Origin: Thermoproteota archaeon
GTDB taxonomy: Archaea > Korarchaeota > Korarchaeia > Korarchaeales > Korarchaeaceae
Length of the DNA stretch: 64,000 nt
Assembly: GCA_026986575.1 (NCBI GenBank)
Contig: JALSOH010000009.1
Span: 62,001-126,000 of the forward strand
Reading direction: 5' to 3'
Shown piece by piece: positions 1 to 7,748 of this stretch; within the stretch, counting starts at the first letter, position 1; each line of letters begins with the position of its first letter. The translations under genes and the position numbers were made by a program. The notes beneath the pieces are model-generated. The model made no database searches. It was given only the letters and a program-made list of their open reading frames with translations, and was not told the origin of the DNA.

Positions 1-1014
1 TATCGCGTTAGCGGCTAGGGCCCTCACCGCGCTGGGTTCGAGGTATCTCCTAGCGATGTAAAGATCGTCGAACGCAGCCACCTCAGCCTTTTCATACTGC
101 TGGTGAGGTAACTGGATGTAAGAGACACTCAAAGGAGAGGGCTGGCTCTTCATGTCCACCACTCTACCGTTCACGTAGAAGAGCATGTGAGTACCATTGG
201 AGACGAGGCAGTAATGGTTCCAGTTGGTGGCATTCGCGTAGTCCGTTCCTTGGACTAGGTCGGTTCCAGCGACCCTCAGGAAGACCCTAGGGTGATATTC
301 CCCCCCATCGAAGTTGGGATCCACCATAATCTGAATAGAGTCCATATCCAATACCGTCCACGGGCTCCCCCAGTTCTTGTGATCTATGATCTTAAGCCAG
401 AGACAGACGGTCCAATTCTCTCCAGACGAGAGCCCTGTGTCCACCCTTGGCCTTGTGACGGCAGACAGATTCCTATACAGCGCGTAACCATCAGCCCCGA
501 AGTCTAACCAGCTTGCGTTCAGGAACTGCTCGTCAGGGAAGTATTTGGAGGGATCCGTATCTGAGGGAATGGGGACCTGCAGCAAAGAGGAAGAACCACT
601 AGCTATCTGCTCCAGATTGTAGAGAATCCTCCAGTGCCCGAACTGCTCTAAGTTTAATCTCACCCTGACGTTAGGACCCAGTAGAAGGCCTTCTGAGTAG
701 TAGTGAGGTCTCAGGGTACCATTGACGATAGCTACCAGATCTTCTACTTTCAAGCGGAAGTTCGGCACCCTTGAGCCGTTGACGTAAATGTAGATGTACC
801 TTACGCTGGTATTGGTGCCGAGATTCCTCAATGTAACGTCATATCTCCCCATCCAATTTATCTCAGCGTTTTCCTTCGCCCTTTCCCTCTCAAGGGCTAG
901 GATCTTCTGCACATTATTTGAAAGAGAGAGGAAATCTGTCTGTATCTGGACGACCAAGCCGATCATGAGCAGTATTATGATGGCAAAGAATAGTAGAGCT
1001 ATGGCACTTTCCAC
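1..1014 (-). CDS. Pilin-like N-terminus fused to LamG-like domain (C-terminus cut by window edge)
   Basis: This reading frame is open from a GTG at 1014 to the left edge of the window (338 codons), so the C-terminus is missing. The first residues (VESAIALLFFAII, preceded in frame by RGLRK) resemble a class III archaeal pilin/flagellin signal: a basic site, then a Glu-containing hydrophobic helix. A Leu/Glu-rich helix follows, then about 100 residues of beta-type sequence. From about residue 190 there is a concanavalin/LamG-like section (NWTVCLWLK, NWNHYCLVSNG, YVNGR, FDDLYIARR). I infer a cell-surface or pilus-tip protein that binds polymer or glycan. A TGA lies eight codons upstream of the GTG in frame. 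No ATG is available, so the start is uncertain. Confidence 0.7.
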   Translation of the reverse strand, partial: MESAIALLFFAIIILLMIGLVVQIQTDFLSLSNNVQKILALERERAKENAEINWMGRYDVTLRNLGTNTSVRYIYIYVNGSRVPNFRLKVEDLVAIVNGTLRPHYYSEGLLLGPNVRVRLNLEQFGHWRILYNLEQIASGSSSLLQVPIPSDTDPSKYFPDEQFLNASWLDFGADGYALYRNLSAVTRPRVDTGLSSGENWTVCLWLKIIDHKNWGSPWTVLDMDSIQIMVDPNFDGGEYHPRVFLRVAGTDLVQGTDYANATNWNHYCLVSNGTHMLFYVNGRVVDMKSQPSPLSVSYIQLPHQQYEKAEVAAFDDLYIARRYLEPSAVRALAANAI

Positions 1015-1171
1015 TTTTCGCAGCCCCCTTTCCCGTCAGTATGGAACACCTCCAATATATCCCTAACTTACAATTCTTTCTGTTCCTGTCCAACGGTAAA
1101 AATTAGATGGGATTGGGTGGACCCTTTACTTCCGCGTTTTACCCTTTTAAGCATCATACATATCACAATGA

Positions 1172-1927
1172 GTGAAAATGAAAATTCCACCGTCGCACTT
1201 GAAGTTGGGCTTGGTGGTTCTATTAGTAATCCTATGCATCCCTCTAGTGAGGAGCTTTGCTACGGAGGGATGGATAACTGGTATAAGCACGGAGGAAACC
1301 CCCACCAACGAGACGGCTGTTAAAGTCACCGTCGAAATCGGAGTTAAGGTCCAGTTTGACTCTCCTGGCTATTACGTGGTACTTATAAGGGACGACTCGA
1401 CTGGCGAGTACCTCGCGGAATCCATCAGGTACTCGGTGGGGGCCATATCAGAGGAGAAGACGATAACTCTGCACTTCGAGAGACCAACAGACCCCGGAAC
1501 TTATTCATACACCGCCATTTTGAAGATGAAGGATTCATCCTCTGGATGGTTCGATGCTGACACGGAGCACTTCTCGATCGTGGTACCGGTCCCTCAGACC
1601 ATCACAAACGTTACCACAGTCACCCTGACGGAGACAGTGACTAAAGCCTTGGAATACCTTCAAACTGTAACCCAGACGGTTACTGCAACGGAGACGACAA
1701 CGTACACTCAGATTAACATAACTACCCTCACGATCCTCAGGACGGTGATCCAAAACCTCACAAAAACAGCCACCCTGACTAGGAACATCACCCTGACCAA
1801 GGTAATCACGGTAACGGTTACTCCCGTATCCCAAGAGAGTCCATCAATGGATGTTCGACTGATCGGTTTGGGGGTTATTGGCGTTCTAGTGGCTATTCTC
1901 TTGGTGATGGCCCTGAGGAGGAGGTGA
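1172..1927 (+). CDS. Secreted Thr-rich surface protein with C-terminal membrane anchor
   Basis: The 251-residue protein has an N-terminal signal peptide (LGLVVLLVILCIPLV), a beta-rich extracellular domain (about residues 30-130), a Thr-rich stalk (about 140-220) full of TVT/TLT/TIT units, and a C-terminal helix (LIGLGVIGVLVAILLVMAL) followed by RRR. This is the usual layout of archaeal surface proteins on a stiff, probably glycosylated stalk. GTG 1172 or ATG 1178 could be the start. The GTPase gene follows after 30 bases and may be co-transcribed. The specific function is unknown. Confidence 0.75.
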   Translation: MKMKIPPSHLKLGLVVLLVILCIPLVRSFATEGWITGISTEETPTNETAVKVTVEIGVKVQFDSPGYYVVLIRDDSTGEYLAESIRYSVGAISEEKTITLHFERPTDPGTYSYTAILKMKDSSSGWFDADTEHFSIVVPVPQTITNVTTVTLTETVTKALEYLQTVTQTVTATETTTYTQINITTLTILRTVIQNLTKTATLTRNITLTKVITVTVTPVSQESPSMDVRLIGLGVIGVLVAILLVMALRRR

Positions 1928-1957
1928 TAGAGATCTAGAGAGCTGGAGGGCCCCGCC

Positions 1958-2560
1958 ATGAAGAAGATGAAGATCGTGGTGATAGGACCCCATCAGGCCG
2001 GTAAATCGACGCTGATAAGGAGGCTCGATCCTTGGGCCGTCAGGATGGACTACTCCAAGGGCACCTTCTCAACCACCGTTGGCTTCGACTACGGCATAGT
2101 CCTCTGGGACGCTACTGAGGACAGGATATACAGGAGGGATCAGATAGATCTCGTGGACCCCTCGAACGAGATATGGAAGGTCACCATAACCGGAACTCCG
2201 GGACAGATAGCCTTTTCAGGAGCTAGGAAAGCCTTATTGAGGGGTAAGAACGCTGTCATACTTCTGATAGATGCCACTCAACCTGCTCATCTAGTTTATG
2301 CCATGGAGCAGTATCAAGAAGCTAAGGAAGTCTTGGGATCCGGATTTCCCATGGTTATTTTCTCTAATAAGCACGACCTCCCAATAGCCAGAGACCCCAA
2401 GCAGATGGTACCCCTGCTGGGAATAAGAGCAGATGTTTGGGAGATCTCGGCACTTAAAGGGAGTAACGTGGAACGAGCTTTTAAGAGTTTTCTCGGGAAG
2501 GTCCGGAGGTATCTCATACTTGAATCGGTCACCGAGATCGTAGGTAGACGCTGGTTATGA
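1958..2560 (+). CDS. Small Ras/MglA-like GTPase (COG2229-like)
   Basis: The 200-residue cytoplasmic P-loop GTPase has a G1 motif GPHQAGKST near the N-terminus, TT in the G2 region, TGTPGQ in place of a canonical DxxG switch II, NKHD as G4 and SALK as G5. Such small archaeal/bacterial GTPases (MglA/Gtr-like) usually act as switches in polarity, motility or trafficking; that role is family knowledge, not shown here. The start ATG is preceded by a good GGAGGG ribosome site. It lies 30 bases after the Thr-rich surface protein, so a link to envelope or pilus function is possible. The Asp of DxxG is replaced by Thr-Gly, which could alter hydrolysis. Confidence 0.8.
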   Translation: MKKMKIVVIGPHQAGKSTLIRRLDPWAVRMDYSKGTFSTTVGFDYGIVLWDATEDRIYRRDQIDLVDPSNEIWKVTITGTPGQIAFSGARKALLRGKNAVILLIDATQPAHLVYAMEQYQEAKEVLGSGFPMVIFSNKHDLPIARDPKQMVPLLGIRADVWEISALKGSNVERAFKSFLGKVRRYLILESVTEIVGRRWL

Positions 2561-2610
2561 TGAGCTAACCTCTGGCGAGTGAATGAAGGAGGAGACCATC
2601 CGATCATCAT

Positions 2611-2632
2611 GACAGCTCGCATAAGAGCTGTC
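2611..2632. repeat. Perfect 8-bp stem hairpin downstream of GTPase gene
   Basis: GACAGCTC and GAGCTGTC form a perfect inverted repeat around a 6-base loop, 50 bases after the GTPase stop. No T-run follows. It may be a terminator, an RNA processing element or part of a small RNA together with the next hairpin. Confidence 0.6.
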
Positions 2633-2665
2633 CTATGACTTCGAGGTACCAAGGTTGCGAGATTC

Positions 2666-2700
2666 GAGCATGTTGAGCGCCCAGTGGGCGCTCAATGCTC
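2666..2700. repeat. Long GC-rich hairpin in intergenic region
   Basis: The left arm 2666-2682 and right arm 2686-2700 are complementary over 15 base pairs, with one two-base bulge and a three-base loop (AGT). This is the strongest hairpin seen in the intergenic DNA here. GAGCGCC of the arm occurs again at 2704-2710. It may be a transcription end or a structured RNA; nothing in the sequence decides between these. Confidence 0.65.
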
Positions 2701-2759
2701 AAAGAGCGCCGTTAAATCGTGCTTACACCCAGCCATAGGAGGGGATTCCTCAAAATGAA

Positions 2760-3158
2760 ATGGAATGGATAGCTAAATCTAAATCAAAAACCTTAATAAT
2801 CTCACAGTCTGCGCTTTCCCTCGCTTTAGTGCTGCTCACTGGCACAATGTCAGTTTCTGCCGTGGATCAATATACTGCGACCTATCTCTTGGATTTATAC
2901 CAGAGGGCGAGAGCTGAGCTATTGAGTCTAGTCACTCTCTATGAAGGTGCGAATACGAACAACGCGCGCGCAAAAGAGCACCTTCTATCTCACCGGGTGC
3001 ACCTTATAAACCAAGAGGGTGGTGCGATTCTCTCCACATATCTGGCTGGAACGGGAGATAGGACATCGCGCGATTGTTGCGTCTTTGAGCTACATAAATC
3101 GAGCGCTGTATTACAGCGCAGGTCAAGATCACGCGGGGACGGCGGTTCACTCAGCTAA
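2760..3158 (+). CDS. Putative secreted protein, probably frameshifted in its second half
   Basis: The first about 75 residues look like a real protein: a hydrophobic signal segment (ALSLALVLLTGTMSVSA), then a helical acidic stretch (YLLDLYQRARAELLSL). After about residue 80 the composition becomes Arg/Ser/Cys-rich and unconvincing. A different frame (3019-3204) reads a plausible helix (IVASLSYINRALYYSAG). A frameshift near 3000-3060 is therefore likely. I do not recognise the family. Its 3' end overlaps the end of the convergent protease gene. Confidence 0.35.
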   Translation: MEWIAKSKSKTLIISQSALSLALVLLTGTMSVSAVDQYTATYLLDLYQRARAELLSLVTLYEGANTNNARAKEHLLSHRVHLINQEGGAILSTYLAGTGDRTSRDCCVFELHKSSAVLQRRSRSRGDGGSLS

Positions 3159-3180
3159 AAGGTCATCAGAAAGACCACTG

Positions 3181-3879
3181 TTACGGGATCGTCCCAGCGG
3201 ATAGTTTGTGCGCCATGTGCTCGATCCTCCTTAATCGGCTCTTTAGGGAGGGACTCCAAGAGAGCAAACCGAGAACTTCCCTTAGAGAGGGAGTGAATCC
3301 CACAACTAGGAAGGGACTTCCGGTCTTAGCGGCCGCCACCTTCAGGAGCGCTAATGCGAGATGGAAGGGCTTCCCAGTGGTCAACACGGAGAACTCATCG
3401 GCCCTGTACTCGAGCCTCCTCGACAGGGCGGCACCCATAATGGTCCCGACGGGAATATTCATCAGGCCGAGTGCTAGGGCTGCGATCCTCATCATCGAGT
3501 GGTGTTCCACCAGATGGCCCATCTCATGAGCCAGCACAGCCCTCAACTCCTCCTCGCTCAATAGATCCAGCATGCCGTCGGTCAATACGATGGCGCCGCT
3601 CCTGAATCCCACCTGACCAGCAAAGGCGTCTGGAGGACCGGGCCTTATCCCCAACCTCACCCTCCAACTTTGAGGGGCGATCCCCTCCAGAATTCGGTAA
3701 AGTTCGTGATCGTGGGGTAACCACTTTACCCTTAAGATGGAGAGCGCCATCCGACCCACTAGGATCTCCATCAGTGGGAGGGAAGCTATGGCTAGGGAGG
3801 AGAGCAGCAGGATCCAGGATCTGAGTTCAAGAGAGACCAAGAGCAGCACTCCTGACGTGACTAGGGCATAGAAGATCAT
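3181..3879 (-). CDS. Membrane-bound M48-type zinc metalloprotease
   Basis: The 232-residue protein has two hydrophobic N-terminal segments (about residues 2-45), the gluzincin zinc motif HEMGH (about residue 116, within EELRAVLAHEMGHLVEHH), and a downstream EYRADEF that supplies the third zinc ligand, as in HtpX/M48 peptidases. The start ATG overlaps the stop of the upstream BlaI-type repressor (ATGA), so the two are translationally coupled. In bacterial BlaR1/MecR1 systems a membrane metalloprotease inactivates BlaI/MecI; this protein lacks a penicillin-sensor domain but sits in the same genetic position. I infer that it removes the repressor in response to a membrane signal. Confidence 0.8.
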   Translation of the reverse strand: MIFYALVTSGVLLLVSLELRSWILLLSSLAIASLPLMEILVGRMALSILRVKWLPHDHELYRILEGIAPQSWRVRLGIRPGPPDAFAGQVGFRSGAIVLTDGMLDLLSEEELRAVLAHEMGHLVEHHSMMRIAALALGLMNIPVGTIMGAALSRRLEYRADEFSVLTTGKPFHLALALLKVAAAKTGSPFLVVGFTPSLREVLGLLSWSPSLKSRLRRIEHMAHKLSAGTIP

Positions 3880-4268
3880 TTCCCTACACTCTCCTCGATC
3901 CTCCTTAGCAGTTCCCTGAGCTCCTCCTCATCGAGCCGACTGGTACTCTCCTCGACGAACCTGAGGAGCGCCACCTTTCCCAAGATGCTAGAAATCTTGT
4001 CTACAGCCTCCCTCACCATCCTGCGCTCGTATTCCTCACGGGTCACCGCGGGCCTGTAGATATAGTAGGTACCGCCTCTCCCCCTCGCGCTCTCCCTCAG
4101 CAGGAGCCCCTTCCTGTACAACCTAGATACTACGGTACTGACGGTGGTGAACGAAAGTTTCCTCTCCCTGTCCCTATTTATCTCCTCGAATATCTCTCGT
4201 ACCGTCGCCTTTCCCTTTCGGAATAGGATCTCCATCACTTTAGGTTCTAGGGGCTCTCTGCCCATCAT
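3876..4268 (-). CDS. BlaI/MecI-family winged-helix repressor
   Basis: The 130-residue protein matches the penicillinase-repressor family. An N-terminal winged helix (about residues 8-75) has the typical order LEPKVMEILFRKGKATVREI, then LSFTTVSTVVSRLYRKGLL as the recognition region, then a wing (GRGGTYYIYRP) and a C-terminal dimerisation helix (about 78-130). ATG 4268 or ATG 4265 could be the start. A TACTAC-N5-GTAGTA palindrome touches the start codon, which implies autoregulation, and a near-identical palindrome lies in the promoter of the divergent ABC exporter. The protease gene follows with a 4-base overlap. Family assignment is strong; the signal sensed is unknown. Confidence 0.85.
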   Translation of the reverse strand: MMGREPLEPKVMEILFRKGKATVREIFEEINRDRERKLSFTTVSTVVSRLYRKGLLLRESARGRGGTYYIYRPAVTREEYERRMVREAVDKISSILGKVALLRFVEESTSRLDEEELRELLRRIEESVGK

Positions 4269-4284
4269 ACTACATGACGTAGTA
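4268..4284. promoter_or_regulatory. Operator 1: palindrome at the repressor gene start
   Basis: TACTAC and GTAGTA flank a 5-base centre (ATGAC). It overlaps the first base of the repressor gene and shares most positions with the palindrome at 4338-4358. A possible minus-strand TATA element (CTTAAATT read on that strand) lies at about 4286-4293. The TACA...TGTA-type core resembles known BlaI/MecI operators. Confidence 0.75.
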
Positions 4285-4327
4285 GCAATTTAAGTGATCG
4301 CATTCGGCTTTCACCTCCCATGAAACG

Positions 4328-4358
4328 ATATATATAACCTACTACATTATGTAGTAGG
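4328..4358 (+). promoter_or_regulatory. TATA box and Operator 2 of the ABC exporter
   Basis: TATATATAA (4329-4337) is a strong archaeal TATA box. It abuts a perfect inverted repeat with 10-base arms (CCTACTACAT and ATGTAGTAGG) around a single T at 4338-4358. The start codon GTG is at 4366, so transcription should begin within or just after the palindrome. A bound repressor would therefore block the polymerase or transcription start. Confidence 0.8.
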
Positions 4359-4365
4359 TGGCACC

Positions 4366-5301
4366 GTGATAGAGGTTCGGGGCCTCACCAAGGCCTATGG
4401 GGAGAATGTTGCGGTCCAAGACCTGAGCTTCTCCGTGCGGGAAGGAGAGACATTCGGGCTCCTAGGACCTAACGGTGCCGGTAAGACCACTACAATAAGG
4501 ATACTCGCGTGCATAATCCCGCCGGACTCCGGGAAAATAGTGGTGAACGGCTACAACGTGGTTGAGGATCCTCTCCTGGTGAAGGCCGGCGTCGGTCTCC
4601 TACCCGAGAGGATCTCCCTGTATGAGAGGCTAACGGTAATGGAGAACCTCCTCTTCTTCGCTCGCCTGTACGGGGTCGAGGAACCCGCGCTCAGGATAAA
4701 AGAGCTTCTCAACAAGCTGGAGATCCAGGATAGAGCTGATGAGCTCGTCTCCAAGCTCTCCAAGGGTTTGAAGCAGAGGGTTTCTATAGTCAGGGCCCTG
4801 CTGCACGATCCCCCGGTCCTCCTGTTGGACGAGCCCACATCTGGCTTGGATCCCATCAGTGCGGAGGTGATGAGGTCCCTAGTAAGGGATCTCTCCACCC
4901 AGGGCAGGACGATCCTGTTGAGTTCCCACAACCTCTGGGAGGTCCAGCAACTCTGTAACAGAGTTGCAGTGATAAACACTAGGCTCCTAGCACTGGGATC
5001 GGTGGATGAACTCTCAGAGAAGTTCTTGGGGCCTCCGAAGGTCAGGTTGCTGCTAGAGGAAGTGAGAAAAGAGGTGCTGGAAGCCATTCAATCGGTCAAC
5101 AGCGTCATTACCGTGGAAAGGAGGGATAAGGAGATTCTGATAGGGGTCAAGGATCCAGAGAAAGCGGTTCCCGTAATCAGTGAAGCTGCCATCAGGGCCG
5201 GAGGCCGCATCCTCGAGGTCAGCGTGGTGAGGCCCGGACTGGAGGAGCTCTTCGTGAGGGTGCTCAAAGATGAGATGGGACAGGATTCTAGCGGTGGCTA
5301 G
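4366..5301 (+). CDS. ABC transporter ATP-binding protein (ABC-2 exporter type)
   Basis: The 311-residue ATPase carries Walker A GPNGAGKTT (about residue 35), signature LSKGLKQR, Walker B VLLLDEPTSGLDP and an H-loop SSHN. A C-terminal extension of about 90 residues is typical of DrrA/CcmA-like exporter ATPases. It is first in a probable two-gene operon; its 3' end overlaps the permease start by 32 bases. The promoter has a BlaI-type operator, so expression is probably repressed by the divergent repressor. The substrate could be a lipid, peptide or toxic compound and cannot be read from sequence. Confidence 0.88.
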   Translation: MIEVRGLTKAYGENVAVQDLSFSVREGETFGLLGPNGAGKTTTIRILACIIPPDSGKIVVNGYNVVEDPLLVKAGVGLLPERISLYERLTVMENLLFFARLYGVEEPALRIKELLNKLEIQDRADELVSKLSKGLKQRVSIVRALLHDPPVLLLDEPTSGLDPISAEVMRSLVRDLSTQGRTILLSSHNLWEVQQLCNRVAVINTRLLALGSVDELSEKFLGPPKVRLLLEEVRKEVLEAIQSVNSVITVERRDKEILIGVKDPEKAVPVISEAAIRAGGRILEVSVVRPGLEELFVRVLKDEMGQDSSGG

Positions 5302-6053
5302 GAAGGACTGGAGGGAAGCGATGAGGGGGACATGGATAATCGCTCCCTCAGTCTTCCTCGTCGCTTACTTCGGTGTCGTGCTGCCAGCCATCCTGATATA
5401 CGCGGCCAAGGCGACCGGCGAGGTGTTCATCCCCGTCAACATACCCTTCCCGATAAGGGTGGAGGGGGACCTGGCCAGATCCCTATACTTCGCCTTCCAG
5501 GCCGTCATACCCCTCATCTTCCTAGTGATTCCTTTAGCGGTATCCACCATACTCGCCGCTGACGGATTCGCAGGGGAGAGGGAGAGGGGGACCTTGGAAC
5601 TGCTGCTTGCTGCCCCTCTAGACGAGAGGGAGCTCCTCCTCGGGAAGGTACTGGCAGCTCTCGTTCCCGGAGTGGTATCCTCATGGGCGACCTTCCTGCT
5701 GATGGTGCCGACGGTGAACCTCCTGTCCTCCGACATATTCAACGGTCCTTGGTTCCCCCTGGGGCCGGAGTGGATCATTGTCATATTCCTCATATCTCCC
5801 CTGTACTCCTTCTTGGCCGTCGCGATAACGTGTGCCCTTTCATCCAAGGTAAGGAATGTGAAGGAGGCCCAGCAAGGCGCTGGCATCCTCATAGTCCCCT
5901 TACTGATCGTGGTGCTGGCTCAAGTCTTCTGGGGGGGTGGCAGTGGACGCTAAGGCGCTGATCTTGGCATCGCTCCTGATAGGGGGCGTGGATGCGACCA
6001 TGGTGCTCGTACTGCCGAGACTGTTCCACGGCATCAGATACATGCTGGAGTGA
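5270..6053 (+). CDS. ABC-2 type permease, interrupted by a +1 frameshift at a G7 run
   Basis: The frame starting at ATG 5270 encodes five or so membrane segments (for example APSVFLVAYFGVVLPAILIY, AVIPLIFLVIPLAVSTIL) and the conserved GERERGTLELLLAAP loop of ABC-2 permeases. It stops at 5953 just after GGGSGR. Skipping one base in the seven-G run 5931-5937 restores a frame that reads another membrane helix (ALILASLLIGGVDATMVLVL) and ends naturally in HGIRYMLE at 6053. The full protein would be about 261 residues, normal for the family. A sequencing error, phase variation at the G-run, or true inactivation are all possible. Confidence 0.8.
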
Positions 6054-6155
6054 CGCCAGACCTCCAGTGGGATCGGGAGTAGAGGAAGGGAAAGGTGCTG
6101 TTACTGCACGCAGGGATTGGATACCAATCTCGCGCGTGAGACACCCCGATCCCCG

Positions 6156-6533
6156 CTACTTGGAGGTATCAGATCTATCTACACTCCTAGTCGCCACCAC
6201 TCTCGTCTCCAAGCCCAAAGGGCGATCCTCCAAGACCTGACCTATGGAGACTGGGGCCTCAACCTCCAAAGTGGCTAGGTAATTCATCAACTCACGGATC
6301 CTCTCCTTAGGTATGGGAGAATCGGTCTTCACGCTGACGACGGGCTCTTTCCCCCCTCTCACCCGTATCACGGTCATTACCACCCTTTTCGGGGATAGGA
6401 CTTCTTCCACGGCCCACTCCCTTCCCCGGGAGCAGTTGAATCCCCTCACATCCCTGACCTCGCTCCCCTCGACCTCCACCTCCACCGAGCAGCTGAGCGG
6501 GCAGATCACGCAGGTGAACCTGTAGACCGTCAT
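6156..6533 (-). CDS. DUF1667 Cys-rich protein of the glycerol-3-phosphate dehydrogenase cluster
   Basis: The 125-residue protein has CxxC (CVICPLSC) near the N-terminus and a further Cys (FNCSRG), typical of DUF1667. This family is usually encoded directly after a GlpA-like dehydrogenase and a pyridine-nucleotide-disulfide-type FAD protein, as recalled for Thermotoga, and is thought to hold a metal or Fe-S centre for electron transfer. Here the order is the same: it overlaps the upstream FAD oxidoreductase by four bases. It is probably an electron-carrying subunit of a membrane-associated or soluble G3P dehydrogenase complex. Confidence 0.8.
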   Translation of the reverse strand: MTVYRFTCVICPLSCSVEVEVEGSEVRDVRGFNCSRGREWAVEEVLSPKRVVMTVIRVRGGKEPVVSVKTDSPIPKERIRELMNYLATLEVEAPVSIGQVLEDRPLGLETRVVATRSVDRSDTSK

Positions 6534-7747
6534 CTGATCACCAGCGTGACCTTTCCTCCCCCTACTCCAGCTTTGATCCTGAGTCTGAGCATCTCAGACG
6601 GCTTGAGCACTGGCACCTTCCTCTTCAATCCGACCTCGGGCACTTCCACCAGCGCGTCCTCCACAGGCTTCGACACCCTCGCGTAGAGCCAGATTTCCCT
6701 GTCCCCTCCCAGCATGTGGGGGACGACGAACCTGACGTTTCCCTCCCTCCTGACCCTGATCCATCTCCTCGTGGGAATCCCACCACCTCTGATGAATTCC
6801 TCGGCGCCTCTCGCTGCGGTTCTGCCCTGCTCAACGGCGTAATCCACTAAGTCGTTTATGATCAGGGAGTTACCTGCAGCGAACACCCCGGGCAATGTGG
6901 TTTCGAGCCTGTCGTTGACCACTGGTCCACCAGTGGCGGGATCCATGACTGCTCCGGCTTTCCTGAGGACCTTAACCCTGGGAACCAGACCAGCAGATAT
7001 GAGGAGGGTGTCGCACTCCATCCAGAAACCCTCGCCAGCCCCCTCCAGCTCTTCATCTACCTTCACCACTTTAACCCGCTCGACCCTGCCCCTCCCCCTG
7101 ACCTCCGTCACCTTCTGGCTCAGATAAAGGGGTATGTCGAAGTCCCTGAGGATCATGAGGTTCCTCGCTAACCCGCCGGGGTAGGGCAGCATCTCCACGA
7201 CGGCAACCACCTCTGCCCCCTCGAGGGCGAACCTCCTCGCCATTATCAGGCCCACGTCCCCAGAGCCTACGATGACGACTTTCCTCCCAGGCATGACCCC
7301 GTAGAGGTCCATCATAGCTTGGGCCTCTCCTGCGGTGTAGATGCCGGCCACCCTATCGCCTGCTATTCCCACCTCAAACCTGTGCCTCTCCCTCGCCCCC
7401 GCAGCGTAAATCACCGCCTTGGCCTGCACAGTTTCGTTCCCTCGGGGTGATGCGTAGGTAACCTCCTTGACTAGGTCGGATCTCATCGCTATGGAGGTGA
7501 CATGGGCTTGGGTCCTAACCTCCACATCGCTCCTCCTCACCTCCTCAATCAGGCGGTGCGCGAACTCGGGTCCGGTCAGGTCCTCCCCGAGGCATTGGAG
7601 ACCGAATCCGGGATGGATGCACTGCGGTAGTATGCCGCCCAGTCTGGAGTTCTCGTCTAGGAGGAGGGTCCTTAATCCCAGCTTAGATGACTCAGAAGCT
7701 GCGGCCAGCCCAGCTGGGCCTCCACCCACGATCACCACGTCATACAT
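6530..7747 (-). CDS. FAD/NAD-dependent oxidoreductase subunit of the GlpA-like complex
   Basis: The 405-residue flavoprotein has an N-terminal FAD-binding Rossmann motif VGGGPAGLAAA, a second nucleotide-binding motif VVIVGSGDVGLIMARR (about residues 155-170) and a late FAD-binding stretch TTLPGVFAAGN. It belongs to the pyridine nucleotide-disulfide oxidoreductase group but shows no clear CxxxxC redox pair. It starts one base after the stop of the GlpA-like gene and overlaps the DUF1667 gene, so the three are one translational unit. It probably passes electrons from the dehydrogenase to NAD(P) or another carrier. Confidence 0.82.
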   Translation of the reverse strand: MYDVVIVGGGPAGLAAASESSKLGLRTLLLDENSRLGGILPQCIHPGFGLQCLGEDLTGPEFAHRLIEEVRRSDVEVRTQAHVTSIAMRSDLVKEVTYASPRGNETVQAKAVIYAAGARERHRFEVGIAGDRVAGIYTAGEAQAMMDLYGVMPGRKVVIVGSGDVGLIMARRFALEGAEVVAVVEMLPYPGGLARNLMILRDFDIPLYLSQKVTEVRGRGRVERVKVVKVDEELEGAGEGFWMECDTLLISAGLVPRVKVLRKAGAVMDPATGGPVVNDRLETTLPGVFAAGNSLIINDLVDYAVEQGRTAARGAEEFIRGGGIPTRRWIRVRREGNVRFVVPHMLGGDREIWLYARVSKPVEDALVEVPEVGLKRKVPVLKPSEMLRLRIKAGVGGGKVTLVIR

Positions 7748-7748
7748 G

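Noticed and set aside
2550-2610. Possible C/D box small RNA (ATGATGA C-box-like motif after the GTPase stop)
   Set aside because: No matching CTGA D box at a suitable distance was found.
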